NCBI RefSeq assembly: GCF_003261175.1
Contig: NZ_QLNP01000034.1
Coordinates: forward strand, 30,106 to 94,105
From: Arthrobacter globiformis
GTDB taxonomy: Bacteria > Actinomycetota > Actinomycetes > Actinomycetales > Micrococcaceae
Reading direction: 5' to 3'
DNA length: 64,000 nt
In this document: in pieces, positions 1 through 10,596 of the stretch
Layout of the letters: each line of letters starts with the position of its first letter
How positions within the stretch are numbered: the stretch's first letter is position 1
Program-made: the position numbers and the translations under genes
The notes under the pieces: model-generated
The model's input: the letters and a program-made list of their open reading frames with translations, nothing else
What the model was told of the DNA's origin: nothing
Database searches by the model: none

Positions 1-502
1 CGGTGCCGAGCCGGCCCTCCGCGATCAGCTCCTTCGCGAGGGCCAGGGCGGGCACGCGGCGGTAGTTGAACCCGACCATGGACTGCACCCCGTTGACCCG
101 CGCCGCTCGCGCCGCCTCGGTCATGGCCTCGGCCTCCGCCAGGGTGTTGGCCAGTGGCTTCTCCACGAGCACGTGCTTCCCGGCTTCGAGGGCCGCGATG
201 GCGATCTCGGCGTGCATCCAGCCCGGGGCGCAGATGTCCACGATGTCGATGTCGTCCCGATCCAGGACCGAACGCCAGTCCGTCGCGGACTCGGCCCAGC
301 CGTACTTAGCTGCGGCGTTGGCGACCTGGCCGGCGTCCCGGCCGACGAGCACTTTCTGCACGAAGGCCGGGACGTCGAAGAAGGACGCGACGTTCCGCCA
401 CGCGTTCGAGTGGGCCTTGCCCATGAACGCGTAGCCGATCATCGCCACACCCAAAGGGCGGTTGTCTCCCGGTGGAGTGTCGGGGGATTCGGACGAAGTC
501 AT
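1..502 (-). CDS. Gfo/Idh/MocA-family oxidoreductase, 3' end missing
   Basis: The first 167 codons of a NAD(P)-dependent sugar or polyol dehydrogenase; the rest lies beyond base 1. The start is ATG at 502, with an AGGACC ribosome-binding site a few bases upstream. The N-terminal Rossmann part has a glycine-rich loop at residues 22-28 (IGYAFMG) and the family's EKP catalytic triplet at about 114-116 (VLVEKPLANT). It is the last visible gene of a leftward unit behind another Gfo/Idh protein and a sugar isomerase, 8 bases after the stop of the former. Such proteins oxidise or reduce ring hydroxyls of inositols, aldoses or keto-glycosides. The substrate cannot be read from this fragment. Confidence 0.9.
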   Translation of the reverse strand, partial: MTSSESPDTPPGDNRPLGVAMIGYAFMGKAHSNAWRNVASFFDVPAFVQKVLVGRDAGQVANAAAKYGWAESATDWRSVLDRDDIDIVDICAPGWMHAEIAIAALEAGKHVLVEKPLANTLAEAEAMTEAARAARVNGVQSMVGFNYRRVPALALAKELIAEGRLGT

Positions 503-510
503 TGCTGGTC

Positions 511-1629
511 CTAGAGGGTGGGTGCGGTGGGGTCCCAGTCCTCGGGGAGGGCTGGCGACGCGGGGGCAGAGCTTTCGACGTTGACGAAGGTGCCGGATTC
601 CACGGACTCGGAGATCGAGACCATCGTGTCCAGCACGTGGTAGGCCAGGTTGCCCGTGGCGCGGTGCGGAACCCCGGCCCGGATGGAGCGTGCCATGTCC
701 AGCACGCCCATGCCGCGGCCGTTGGACGGCCCCATGGCGGGGATAACTGTCCAGTCCTCGTCGCCGGCGCGCCAGAGCCGCACGTCGCCGTCGAAGTAGT
801 TGGGGTCCGGGAGGGAAATGGTTGCCTCGGTGCCGGTGATCTCCACGAAACCCATCCGCTGCCGCGGCGACTCGAACGAGAAGACGCTGTGAGAGGACTG
901 CCCGCCTTCGAACTCGGCCATGGCGCTGACGTGGGTTGGGACGTCCACGGTGAACTCTTCGCCGAGCTTGGGGCCGGATCCGATGACACGGACCTCCTTG
1001 GCTTTGGAACCGATGGCTGCGACCTTCCGGACGGAGCCGAAGGTCTGGACCAGGGCAGTGAGGTAGTAGGGGCCCATGTCGAAGAGGGGGCCGGCGCCGT
1101 ACTGGAACAGGAATGCCGGATTCGGGTGCCAGGACTCCGGGCCCGGGGTCTGGAACGTCGTCATGGCAGTGAGCGGGGTGCCGATCTCACCGCGTTCGAT
1201 GAGCCTGCGGGCAGTCTGGAGCCCGGCGCCGAGGAATGTGTCCGGCGCGGTGCCGAGGCGGATGCCTGCGGCGTCGGCCGTTTTAAGGAGCCCCAGCCCT
1301 GATTCGCGGTCCAGGGAGAAGGGTTTCTCCGTCCAGACATGCTTGCCAGCGTTAACGGCGGCGGCGGCTACTTCCACGTGCGCGGCCGGGATGGTCAGGT
1401 TGACGATGATTTCGACGTCGGGGTGGTTCAGTGCGGCGTCCACGCCTCCCCACTCCGGGATGCCGTATTCCTTGGCGCGTGCCCGGGCTGCCTCCTCGAA
1501 GAGGTCGGCGATGACGTGGACCTTCAGGTCCGGGAAGACCGTCAGGTTGTCCAGGTACTGCTTGCTGATGTTGCCCGCACCGATGACACCGACGCCGACC
1601 GGCCCGCGCCGGGTAGATGCGCCGCTCAT
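511..1629 (-). CDS. Gfo/Idh/MocA-family oxidoreductase
   Basis: A complete 372-residue dehydrogenase of usual length for the family. Residues 12-22 carry the dinucleotide-binding turn (GVGVIGAGNIS) and residues 101-103 the conserved EKP. A C-terminal alpha/beta domain follows, with the MGPYYLTALV segment that usually lines the substrate pocket. The start codon overlaps the end of the upstream sugar isomerase gene by four bases, so the two are translationally coupled. With a second Gfo/Idh gene just downstream, the pair may act in sequence on one sugar, for example oxidising and then reducing a keto-intermediate. The substrate is not known; fold and general reaction are secure. Confidence 0.92.
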   Translation of the reverse strand: MSGASTRRGPVGVGVIGAGNISKQYLDNLTVFPDLKVHVIADLFEEAARARAKEYGIPEWGGVDAALNHPDVEIIVNLTIPAAHVEVAAAAVNAGKHVWTEKPFSLDRESGLGLLKTADAAGIRLGTAPDTFLGAGLQTARRLIERGEIGTPLTAMTTFQTPGPESWHPNPAFLFQYGAGPLFDMGPYYLTALVQTFGSVRKVAAIGSKAKEVRVIGSGPKLGEEFTVDVPTHVSAMAEFEGGQSSHSVFSFESPRQRMGFVEITGTEATISLPDPNYFDGDVRLWRAGDEDWTVIPAMGPSNGRGMGVLDMARSIRAGVPHRATGNLAYHVLDTMVSISESVESGTFVNVESSAPASPALPEDWDPTAPTL

Positions 1630-2381
1630 GCCTGTGCGCCTTCGGTGGCCTTGGCGGAGGAGCTCAGGAACGCAAGCGACTGGGCGATGCCGTCGAAGAT
1701 GTCCCCCGAGTAGTCATCGAATTCCACGACGCCGACTTCCAGCGACTTGGCCGCGCCGATGACGTCCCAAACCGGGATTTTGCCCTGGCCGGCAGGCTGC
1801 TGGGCCTTGGTGTCGGTGTTCAGCGGGCCGTCCTTGATGTGAATGAACTTCACCGGGTCACCCAGCTTGGTCAGAATCTCCACCGGGTCCTGGCCGCCGA
1901 CGGCGACCCAGTAGGTGTCCACTTCCAGGACCAGCGCGGGGTCCAGCAGCCCTTCGAAGTACTCAAGCGCGGTCTGGCCCTCGATGCTGGACTCCAGCTC
2001 CCAGGCGTGGTTGTGGTAGCCCACGCGGATGCCGTATTCGGCGCCCTTTTTGGCAGCCGCGTTGAGCTTGGCCGCGGTGGCCTGGATGGTCTCCGCGTCC
2101 TGCCAGTGCTCGGCCGTAATGTACGGTTCGATCACCGTTCCGATACCCAGTTCCTTCGCGGCGGCGAAGATTTCGTCCTGGTCCTGGCTGAGCAGCGGGG
2201 CGTGGCCGGACGGCGCAGTGAGCCCGTACTCCTTCAGCGCGGCGCCGAGCTCCTTGGCTGTGGACACGAAGTTGTAAGGCTCAACCTGCGTGAAACCGAT
2301 CTCCGCGACCTTCTTGATGGTGTCGGCCAGGTCCTCCTGGATGGCGTTGCGGAGGGTATACAGCTGCAGTGAGTAAGACAT
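1626..2381 (-). CDS. Sugar phosphate isomerase/epimerase (xylose isomerase-like TIM barrel)
   Basis: A 251-residue protein of the AP endonuclease family 2/xylose isomerase-like fold, close to the usual 250-290 residues. It begins MSYSLQLYTLRNAI and contains the metal-site strands expected of the family: EPYN near residue 34, GYHNHAWELE near the middle, and LEVDTYWVAVGG and FIHIKDG in the second half, where Glu, Asp and His bind a divalent metal. It is the first gene of a leftward unit with two Gfo/Idh oxidoreductases. Members isomerise or epimerise sugars, or eliminate from 3-keto-glycosides. The context fits a keto-sugar or cyclitol pathway; the exact substrate is an open question. Confidence 0.9.
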   Translation of the reverse strand: MSYSLQLYTLRNAIQEDLADTIKKVAEIGFTQVEPYNFVSTAKELGAALKEYGLTAPSGHAPLLSQDQDEIFAAAKELGIGTVIEPYITAEHWQDAETIQATAAKLNAAAKKGAEYGIRVGYHNHAWELESSIEGQTALEYFEGLLDPALVLEVDTYWVAVGGQDPVEILTKLGDPVKFIHIKDGPLNTDTKAQQPAGQGKIPVWDVIGAAKSLEVGVVEFDDYSGDIFDGIAQSLAFLSSSAKATEGAQA

Positions 2382-2591
2382 GTCATTCCTTTGCGGCAGT
2401 TGGTTTGTTCTCGAAAGAGGGGCTTGCGGTTCAGGACGGCTACCAGCCGGCGAGACTTCCGCTGATGCCGCCGACGCTGAAGTATTGGTGGTGGCTCGAC
2501 AAGTCCATACCTCTTCGTAATTGCCGGAAAGCTCTGTCCGCCGCGACCGGTGATACTCGGATGCGGCTCACCGCTCAACCTAGAACCACTT

Positions 2592-2605
2592 TTGACGAAC
2601 GTCAA
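2592..2605. promoter_or_regulatory. Palindromic operator candidate between the sugar operon and the ROK gene
   Basis: A perfect palindrome TTGACG-AA-CGTCAA lies in the 296-base divergent region between the isomerase (leftward) and ROK (rightward) genes. It is nested in a longer imperfect repeat, ACTTTTG to CAAAAGT at 2589-2613. ROK repressors bind such AT-edged palindromes, so this is a plausible site for the adjacent regulator. That is inferred from position and symmetry only. Confidence 0.45.
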
Positions 2606-2634
2606 GCAAAAGTCAGAGGTTATCGATCTTCTTT

Positions 2635-2648
2635 GTGTCTTGTGACAC
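2635..2648. promoter_or_regulatory. Second palindrome upstream of the ROK gene
   Basis: GTGTC-TTGT-GACAC lies 30 bases before the ROK start codon and 30 bases from the first palindrome. It could be a second operator, perhaps for autoregulation, or a site for another regulator. No clear -10/-35 pair could be assigned around it. Confidence 0.35.
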
Positions 2649-2677
2649 TCAGAAGCATTCGTGCTATCACTGAAGCC

Positions 2678-3901
2678 ATGAGTCCACGAACGGGTAATAG
2701 CCAGACAGCGGAGCCGGTTGCCGCCGAGGGTACGGGCAGCCTGTCCCGCGCTGGCGACCTGTTCCAGCTGCTCCGCGACGGCAGGGCCCGGACCCGGGCC
2801 GAGCTGGCGCTGACCACCGGACTGGCGCGCTCCACGGTGGCTTCCCGCATTGATGCACTAATTGCCTCTGGGCTGGTGGGCCCCGCCGGTGAGGCGACAT
2901 CGAGCGGCGGCAGGCCACCGTCGCGCTTTGCCTTCAGGCCTGCCGCCCGGGCAGTGCTGGCTGTCGACGTCGGTGCCACCCACGTGATCATCGCGGTCAC
3001 CGACCTGGGCGGAAACATCCTCAGGGAACGGCGCCTGGTCCAGGATGTGGCCGCGGGGCCAGAGGCAGTGCTGGACCGGCTCGTGACCGAGGCGACGTCG
3101 CTGCTGCCGGAGACGGGACGGACTCCGGAGGACCTTGCCGGCTTCGGAATCGGCCTGCCGGGACCCGTGGAGCATGCCACCGGCATGCCGGTGAAACCGC
3201 CCATCATGCCGGGCTGGGACGGGTTCGACGTAGTCAGTTACGTCCAGCGCTCGTTCCCGGTGCCGGTGCTGGTGGACAACGACGTCAACATCATGGCGCT
3301 GGGTGAACGCACAGCCCATTGGCCGGAGCACGACAACGTCCTGTTTATCAAGGTGGCCACGGGCATCGGGGCCGGCATCATCAGCAACGGTGAACTGCAG
3401 CGCGGTGCCAATGGCACGGCCGGCGACCTGGGCCACGTCCGGGTGCCCAGGGGCGATGACGTCCTGTGCCGGTGCGGCAACTACGGCTGCCTTGAGGCGC
3501 TTGCGTCAGGCCCTGCAGTGGCGCGGACGCTGGCGGCGCAGGGCGTTCACGCAGAGAGCGGGGCCGACGTCCTTCGCTTGGTGGCCGAGGGCAACCTGCA
3601 GGCCATCCAGGCCCTGCGGCAGGCCGGGCGGGACGTGGGCGACGTGCTCGCCACCGTGGTGAATCTCCTGAATCCCTCCGTCATCGTCGTGGGCGGAAGC
3701 CTTGGCCAGGCGGGCGAGCACCTTATGGCGGGCGTGCGCGAAGTGGTCTACCGAAGGTCGCTGCCGCTTGCCACCACGCACCTGCGCATCGGCCTGTCCA
3801 TAGCGGGCAGCCAGGCTGCCGTGCTGGGCGCAAGCCAAATGGTGACCCAGCACGTCCTTTCCCCGACGGTCATCGAAGCAACACTGCAGGCCACGGGCTA
3901 G
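2678..3901 (+). CDS. ROK-family transcriptional repressor
   Basis: A 407-residue regulator. An N-terminal winged helix-turn-helix (about 20-80, with RTRAELALTTGLARSTVASR as the recognition segment) is followed by a ROK sugar-kinase-like domain with AVDVGATHVIIAV (phosphate-1 loop), a GIGAG loop and the ROK zinc motif CRCGNYGCLE. The start chosen is ATG 2678; the open frame runs further upstream but through the intergenic control region, with no homologous-looking sequence. It faces the leftward isomerase/oxidoreductase genes and precedes the rightward oxidoreductase/ThuA pair, so it probably represses both until a pathway sugar binds. The inducer is unknown. Confidence 0.9.
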   Translation: MSPRTGNSQTAEPVAAEGTGSLSRAGDLFQLLRDGRARTRAELALTTGLARSTVASRIDALIASGLVGPAGEATSSGGRPPSRFAFRPAARAVLAVDVGATHVIIAVTDLGGNILRERRLVQDVAAGPEAVLDRLVTEATSLLPETGRTPEDLAGFGIGLPGPVEHATGMPVKPPIMPGWDGFDVVSYVQRSFPVPVLVDNDVNIMALGERTAHWPEHDNVLFIKVATGIGAGIISNGELQRGANGTAGDLGHVRVPRGDDVLCRCGNYGCLEALASGPAVARTLAAQGVHAESGADVLRLVAEGNLQAIQALRQAGRDVGDVLATVVNLLNPSVIVVGGSLGQAGEHLMAGVREVVYRRSLPLATTHLRIGLSIAGSQAAVLGASQMVTQHVLSPTVIEATLQATG

Positions 3902-3967
3902 CCACCGGCAATGGGCTAGCCGCAGGAAGACCGACTTTCACACCCACGCGAAACGGAGCCTTGAACA

Positions 3968-5062
3968 TTGAGCAACCAGAAGAACCCACCCCTGAAGGTC
4001 GGCGTCGTCGGCATCGGCTGGGCCGGCCAGCAGCACATCGATGCCTACAAGAAGATCGACGGTGTGGAACTCGTCGCGGTCGCCGCGATGGAAGAGGACC
4101 TGCTGAGGAAAATCAAGGACGAGCACAGCGTCCCCCATACGTTTGCCCGCTGGGAGGACCTGATCGAACTCGACGGGCTCGACGCCGTCAGCGTGGCAGT
4201 ACCGACCTTCCTGCACGCCCCGATTGCCATCGCCGCCCTGGAGCGCGGCCTCCACGTCCTGAGCGAGAAGCCCCTGGCGCGCAACGGCGAGGAAGGGCTC
4301 CAGATGGTGGAGGCCGCACGGAAGGCCGGCCGCGTCCTGGACGTGGCCTTCAACCACCGCCGCCGCGGCGACATTCAAAAGCTGAAAGGCATCATCGACG
4401 ACGGCGAACTCGGCCGTCCGTACTACGCCAAGGCGTCGTGGCTGCGCCGGCAGGGCATCCCCATGCTCGGCAGCTGGTTCACCAACCCTGCGCTCGCAGG
4501 CGGGGGACCGTTGGCCGACATCGGCGTCCATGTCCTGGACTATGCCCTGCACCTGCTGGGCGAACCCCGGGTCCTCTCCGTCTCGGCGTCGACCCATTCT
4601 GAGCTGGGCCCCCGCGGCCTTGGCGGCAACGCCCGCTATACCGCCATGAAGTCCTCCCACAAGTTTGAGGTGGAGGACTTCGCCTCGGCGTTCATCCGTC
4701 TCGAAGGCGGCGGCACGCTGATCCTCGAAGCCGGCTGGGCCGCCTACCGGGACGAGGAGGACCTGATGGACTTCACCGTTTACGGCACCGACGGCGGAGC
4801 GGAACTCCGCGCCGTCGGGGCATCCAACGTCCCCGTCGCCGACGTCCGGGTCTTCAAGGAAAAGGACGGCGAGAACGCCGACTACGTGGTGGTCGCCGAG
4901 CCCGGCAGGGCGCACCAGGCCGTGGTGGAGGACTTTGTGGACGCCGTCCGCGGCGGTGAGACCGTATGGGGAGCCCACGACGGGTCACTCGCCCTGACCC
5001 GCGCCCTGGTGCTCGACGCCTGCTACCAGTCCGCCCTCGAACAGCGCGAAGTGAGGCTCTGA
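3968..5062 (+). CDS. Gfo/Idh/MocA-family oxidoreductase (ThuB-like context)
   Basis: A 364-residue dehydrogenase started at TTG 3968, the only start that keeps the whole Rossmann domain ([13 protein letters not shown] at about 11-23). The EKP motif is at about 100-102 (SEKPLARN), and a substrate-side segment [18 protein letters not shown] follows, whose conserved Asp and His fit the family active site. The ThuA-like gene starts two bases after its stop. In rhizobial trehalose utilisation ThuB (dehydrogenase) and ThuA are adjacent and handle 3-keto-disaccharides; the pairing here is similar, though the disaccharide is not known. Confidence 0.92.
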   Translation: MSNQKNPPLKVGVVGIGWAGQQHIDAYKKIDGVELVAVAAMEEDLLRKIKDEHSVPHTFARWEDLIELDGLDAVSVAVPTFLHAPIAIAALERGLHVLSEKPLARNGEEGLQMVEAARKAGRVLDVAFNHRRRGDIQKLKGIIDDGELGRPYYAKASWLRRQGIPMLGSWFTNPALAGGGPLADIGVHVLDYALHLLGEPRVLSVSASTHSELGPRGLGGNARYTAMKSSHKFEVEDFASAFIRLEGGGTLILEAGWAAYRDEEDLMDFTVYGTDGGAELRAVGASNVPVADVRVFKEKDGENADYVVVAEPGRAHQAVVEDFVDAVRGGETVWGAHDGSLALTRALVLDACYQSALEQREVRL

Positions 5063-5063
5063 C

Positions 5064-5813
5064 ATGACCGAAAAACTCAACATCCTTGTCTGGAACGAAG
5101 GCGTCCACGAGGCGAACAACCAGCCGGAAACCATGGCCGAGATGTACCCCAACGGCATGCACGGCGCCATCGCCGACGGGCTCAGGGGCTTTTACCCGGA
5201 TTCCGGCATCACCACCGCCACGCTCGCCGACCCGGAGCACGGGCTCTCCGAGGAGACACTGGCCGCCACGGACGTGCTCCTGTGGTGGGGGCACGTGGCC
5301 CACGGTGACGTCAGCGACGAGGTGGTGGAGCGGGTGCAGCGGCACGTCCTGGGCGGCATGGGGCTGATCGTGCTGCACTCCGGACACTTCGCGAAGATCT
5401 TCACGAAACTGCTCGGCACCACGTGTTCGCTGAAGTGGCGCAATGAAGGCGAGCGGGAACTTGTGTGGACCGTGAAGCCGTCGCATCCGATTGCCGCCGG
5501 CGTGGAAAGCCCCATCGTGATCCCGAAGCAGGAGATGTACGGCGAGCTCTTCGACATTCCCGAGCCGGACGACCTCATCTTCATCAGCTCCTTCGAAGGC
5601 GGCGAGGTGTTCCGCTCGGGCGTGACGTTCACACGCGGGAAGGGCCGCATCTTCTACTTCAGCCCGGGCGACCAGGAGTACCCCGTGTACCACCAGCCGC
5701 AGATCCGGCAGGTGATCGCCAACGGCGTGGGCTGGGTGGCCCAGCCGGGCCGGTTCCGCGAGGAACCCGGTGTCAGCAACGCCCCGCGGGACTGGTTCCT
5801 GAACACGCCCTAA
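5064..5813 (+). CDS. ThuA-like trehalose-utilisation domain protein
   Basis: A 249-residue protein filling one ThuA domain (class I glutamine amidotransferase-like fold). Family features are visible: an N-terminal strand [12 protein letters not shown], the [14 protein letters not shown] segment, [14 protein letters not shown] in the position of the amidotransferase nucleophile elbow but without its cysteine, and the C-terminal [19 protein letters not shown]. ThuA proteins are thought to process keto-sugars made by the partner dehydrogenase, whose gene ends two bases upstream. The chemistry of this member is inferred from context. Confidence 0.88.
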   Translation: MTEKLNILVWNEGVHEANNQPETMAEMYPNGMHGAIADGLRGFYPDSGITTATLADPEHGLSEETLAATDVLLWWGHVAHGDVSDEVVERVQRHVLGGMGLIVLHSGHFAKIFTKLLGTTCSLKWRNEGERELVWTVKPSHPIAAGVESPIVIPKQEMYGELFDIPEPDDLIFISSFEGGEVFRSGVTFTRGKGRIFYFSPGDQEYPVYHQPQIRQVIANGVGWVAQPGRFREEPGVSNAPRDWFLNTP

Positions 5814-5936
5814 GCGCGAACGGACCCCTGTGGCCCGGCGCTCCCGCCGCCCTGTCCGCCGGTAGGGGCGCCGCGTGATAGCAATGAGGGTGATGAAACC
5901 CTTTGCCCGCATCCAGCGCCCTGACGTCCGCGCCCT

Positions 5937-7130
5937 ATGAGGGACTCGATCGGAACGAATGTTCCCCGAAGCTGGATTCTCCTCGCGTGCATCGGCCTCA
6001 TCGCCCTCAACATGCGGGGTCCCTTCGTGGCGGTGGCGCCGGTGCTGGGCCCGATGCAGCAGGAACTGGGGTTCACACCCGTGGAGTTGGGCCTGCTGAC
6101 CGGGATTCCCGTGCTGTGCTTCTCGCTCGCGGCGCCCCTTGCCTCGCTCGCCGGGCGCCGGCTTGGTGCGGAACTGGCCATCACGCTCACGCTTGCGGGC
6201 GTCCTCGCCGGCGTGGCTGTCCGTTCGGCCGGCGGCGGTGCCATGGTGATGGCGGGTACGGTCATCCTGGGCCTGGCCATCACCGTGGGCAACATCGCGG
6301 TGCCGCTGATCATCCGGCGGGACTTCTCGCCGCGGCGCCAGGGGACCGCCATGGGCATCTACACCGCTGCCCTGAACGTCGGTTCGTTCGTAACGTCCGT
6401 GGTCACGGCGCCGCTGGCCGAGCTGGCCGGGTGGAGGGCGGCCATTGCAGGGTCGGCGGGCTTCGCCGTCGCGGCCGTCGGATTCTGGATTTTCGCGACC
6501 GGGCGCCGGGCCTTCCTCCCAGCAGCCGACGACGGTACGGGCGGCCCGCCCGCTGCCGGCCGCCCGGCGTCGCGCTGGATCACGGTGGGTTTGACGGTCG
6601 GGTTCGCGGGCCAGGCCATTTCCTACTATGGCGTGACCGCCTGGCTGCCCACCCTGCTGTCCGATGAACTCGGCATGACGCCCGCAGCGGCGGGAGCAGG
6701 CTCTTCACTGTTCCAGATCATGGCCATCGCGGGCGGCCTGGGCGTGCCGGTTGCGGCCCGGTTCATGAGTACGACGTCGGTTGCCGTCACCTTGGGTGCC
6801 ATGTGGCTAACCGTTCCGCTTGGGCTGCTGTTCGTTCCCCAGCTGTGGTGGCTGTGGTCTTCGCTCGGGGGAGTGGCGCAGGGCGGCGGCATCACCCTCA
6901 TCTTCATCGCGATCATCAAGCTCGCACGGGACCAGGCGTCCGCGGGCCGGATGTCGGCGACCGTCCAGGGTGTGGGCTACGGCGTCGCGGCCCTGTCTCC
7001 GACCGTTGTGGGCTACGTCCACAGCTCCTCGGGCACCTGGTCCATGCCTCTCCTGGTGATCCTCGGGTCCGTGCTGGCGTTCGTCATTTCAACAACGCTG
7101 TCCGTGCGGAAGGTGCCCCGCCAGCGCTAG
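5937..7130 (+). CDS. MFS transporter, CynX/NimT type
   Basis: A 397-residue integral membrane protein with about twelve predicted helices. The opening ACIGLIALNMRGPFVAVAPV and a 'TG-PVLCFSLAAPLA' second segment are typical of the cyanate/2-nitroimidazole transporter branch (CynX, NimT/YeaN). The linker between halves, about residues 195-215, is Ala/Gly/Pro-rich. The gene stands alone, 123 bases after the ThuA-like gene and 208 bases before the convergent malate synthase gene, so no substrate can be proposed from neighbours. Proton-coupled uptake or efflux of a small anion or organic acid is the family expectation. Confidence 0.85.
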   Translation: MRDSIGTNVPRSWILLACIGLIALNMRGPFVAVAPVLGPMQQELGFTPVELGLLTGIPVLCFSLAAPLASLAGRRLGAELAITLTLAGVLAGVAVRSAGGGAMVMAGTVILGLAITVGNIAVPLIIRRDFSPRRQGTAMGIYTAALNVGSFVTSVVTAPLAELAGWRAAIAGSAGFAVAAVGFWIFATGRRAFLPAADDGTGGPPAAGRPASRWITVGLTVGFAGQAISYYGVTAWLPTLLSDELGMTPAAAGAGSSLFQIMAIAGGLGVPVAARFMSTTSVAVTLGAMWLTVPLGLLFVPQLWWLWSSLGGVAQGGGITLIFIAIIKLARDQASAGRMSATVQGVGYGVAALSPTVVGYVHSSSGTWSMPLLVILGSVLAFVISTTLSVRKVPRQR

Positions 7131-7161
7131 GCCCGGTCCCGCCGTCGTACTTCCCAAACCT

Positions 7162-7232
7162 CATAGCGCGAACTGGCAGCTAACGCCCTCAAACCGGGGT
7201 TTTGGGGTCAGTAGCTGCCAGTTCGCGCTGTG
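7162..7232. repeat. Interspersed palindromic repeat, family A copy 1
   Basis: Perfect 18-bp inverted arms at 7165-7182 and 7212-7229 (AGCGCGAACTGGCAGCTA), with a partly complementary inner stem and a small loop. It lies between the convergent ends of the MFS and malate synthase genes. A second copy with the same arm sequence is at about 37944-38006. Function unknown; a REP/MITE-like element or transcription-end hairpin are both possible. Confidence 0.85.
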
Positions 7233-7338
7233 GGGTGGTTCCGCTGCCGGGCCGCCTCCCCGGCCTTCGGGGGTGCCTGTTGCGAAGGGCATGGCGGCCC
7301 GGCGGGCGGAAATCTGTGCCCTTTTTTGCCGGCGTGGA

Positions 7339-9009
<1,671 letters not shown>

Positions 9010-9038
9010 GGGAGTTCTCCTTTAAAGGTCCCAACTGG

Positions 9039-9086
9039 GTAGCAGTAAGTGTCGTTTTGAGCCTTCAAAACGACACCTACTGCTAC
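9039..9086. repeat. Long perfect-stem hairpin between aceA and aceB
   Basis: Inverted arms 9039-9060 and 9065-9086 pair over 22 bp with one mismatch around a 4-base loop; the arms read AGCAGTAAGTGTCGTTTTGA and its complement. It fills most of the 93-base gap between the isocitrate lyase stop and the malate synthase start. It may attenuate or stabilise the shared transcript, or be an interspersed repeat that landed there. No U-tract follows on either strand, so a simple intrinsic terminator is not supported. Confidence 0.8.
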
Positions 9087-9102
9087 TTACTTGGGGAAAT
9101 GA

Positions 9103-10431
9103 TTAGTGGAACTGGCCTTCTTCTGTGGATCCCACGAGGGCCAATGTGGATGCGTTCGGGTTGAGCGCAGTGGAGATGTCGTCGAAGTAGCCGGTGCCGA
9201 CTTCGCGCTGGTGCTTGGTTGCGGTGTAGCCGCGGGACTCGGAGGCGAATTCCTTTTCCTGCAGTTCGACGTAGGCGCTCATGCCCTCACGGGCGTAGCC
9301 GTGGGCGAGGTCGAACATCGAGTAGTTCAGGGCGTGGAATCCGGCCAGGGTGATGAACTGGAAGGTGAAGCCCATGGCGCCGAGTTCGCGCTGGAACTTG
9401 GCGATGGTGGCGTCGTCCAGGTGCTTGCGCCAGTTGAACGACGGCGAGCAGTTGTAGGAGAGCATCTGGTCCGGGAACTCGGCCTTGACGGCCTCGGCGA
9501 ACTTGCGGGCCAGCTCCAGGTCCGGGGTGCCCGTTTCCATCCAGATAAGGTCCGAGTAGGGGGCGTAGGCCTTGGCCCGGGCGATGCAGGGTTCGATGCC
9601 ATTGCGGACCTTGTAAAAGCCCTCGGCGGTGCGTTCGCCGGTGATGAATTCCTGGTCCCGCTCGTCGACGTCGGAGGTGATCAGGGTGGCTGCCTCGGCG
9701 TCGGTACGGGCGATGACGACGGACGGGGTGCCGGCGACGTCGGCGGCCAGGCGGGCCGCGTTCAGGGTCCGGACGTGCTGCTGGGTGGGAATGAGCACCT
9801 TGCCGCCGAGGTGGCCGCACTTCTTCTCCGAGGCGAGCTGGTCCTCCCAGTGAACGCCGGCCGCCCCGGCCTGGATCATGGACTTCATCAGCTCGTAGGC
9901 ATTCAGCGGACCGCCGAAGCCGGCCTCGGCGTCCGCGACGATCGGGACCAGCCAGTCCTCGACGGTCTGGATACCCTCGGAGAACTCGATCTGGTCTGCG
10001 CGGAGGAGCGCGTTGTTGATGCGGCGCACCACAGTGGGGACCGAATTGGCCGGGTACAGGGACTGATCCGGGTAGGTGTGGCCGGAGTTGTTCGCGTCAG
10101 CGGCGACCTGCCAGCCGGAAAGGTAGATGGCGCGCAGGCCCGCCTTGACCTGCTGCACGGCCTGGTTTCCGGTCAGGGCGCCCAGGGCGTTGGTGTACTT
10201 GCCGTCCTTGTGCTCCTCGGTGAGCTGCTTCCACAACTTCTCGGAACCGCGGCGGGCCAGCGTGTGCTCTTCGGAGACCCGGCCGCGGAGGCGGACGACA
10301 TCCGTTGCCTTGTAGTCACGGGTCACACCTTCCCAGCGCGGGTTGGCAGCCCACTCGAGCTCCAGTGCGGCGGCCTGTTCTGCTGTGTCCTGGCCGGACG
10401 GCTCCTGGGTGGGCTCAAATGCTGCAGTCAT
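9103..10431 (-). CDS. aceA: Isocitrate lyase
   Basis: A 442-residue isocitrate lyase, the usual prokaryotic size, cleaving isocitrate to glyoxylate and succinate. The catalytic loop KKCGHLGG is at about residues 203-210 with Cys205 as acid catalyst. Metal and substrate segments are visible as [30 protein letters not shown] and [11 protein letters not shown]. The start is ATG 10431, just after AAGGAGACAAAG; the frame continues upstream but without family sequence. It lies directly upstream of malate synthase and divergent from a RamB-like regulator, forming an acetate and fatty-acid growth module. Confidence 0.97.
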   Translation of the reverse strand: MTAAFEPTQEPSGQDTAEQAAALELEWAANPRWEGVTRDYKATDVVRLRGRVSEEHTLARRGSEKLWKQLTEEHKDGKYTNALGALTGNQAVQQVKAGLRAIYLSGWQVAADANNSGHTYPDQSLYPANSVPTVVRRINNALLRADQIEFSEGIQTVEDWLVPIVADAEAGFGGPLNAYELMKSMIQAGAAGVHWEDQLASEKKCGHLGGKVLIPTQQHVRTLNAARLAADVAGTPSVVIARTDAEAATLITSDVDERDQEFITGERTAEGFYKVRNGIEPCIARAKAYAPYSDLIWMETGTPDLELARKFAEAVKAEFPDQMLSYNCSPSFNWRKHLDDATIAKFQRELGAMGFTFQFITLAGFHALNYSMFDLAHGYAREGMSAYVELQEKEFASESRGYTATKHQREVGTGYFDDISTALNPNASTLALVGSTEEGQFH

Positions 10432-10558
10432 CTTTGTCTCCTTGTTAGCTCCCGGGCCATTCCGGGGTTCGTGGTTCCGGCCCGACCTTCGCTGCGCCTT
10501 TGCAGCTCCGGCCGGCTTTTCCGGTGGTGCTTCTTTCCGTGACACCTACTTTTCTGCA

Positions 10559-10594
10559 CTTTCCAACAGCTTTCTAGGGGAAAACTGTGGAAAG
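10559..10594. promoter_or_regulatory. Inverted repeat in the aceA/regulator divergent region
   Basis: CTTTCCAACAG (10559-10569) and CTGTGGAAAG (10585-10594) are near-perfect inverted arms around a 15-base spacer, ending two bases before the regulator's start codon. Position suggests an autoregulatory operator that could also control aceA. It does not match the corynebacterial RamB consensus well, so the binding protein is inferred, not shown. Confidence 0.4.
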
Positions 10595-10596
10595 AA

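Noticed and set aside
10432-10545. A 38-residue N-terminal extension of isocitrate lyase
   Set aside because: ATG 10431 has AAGGAGAC just upstream; the extension is Lys/Arg-rich and covers the promoter region.
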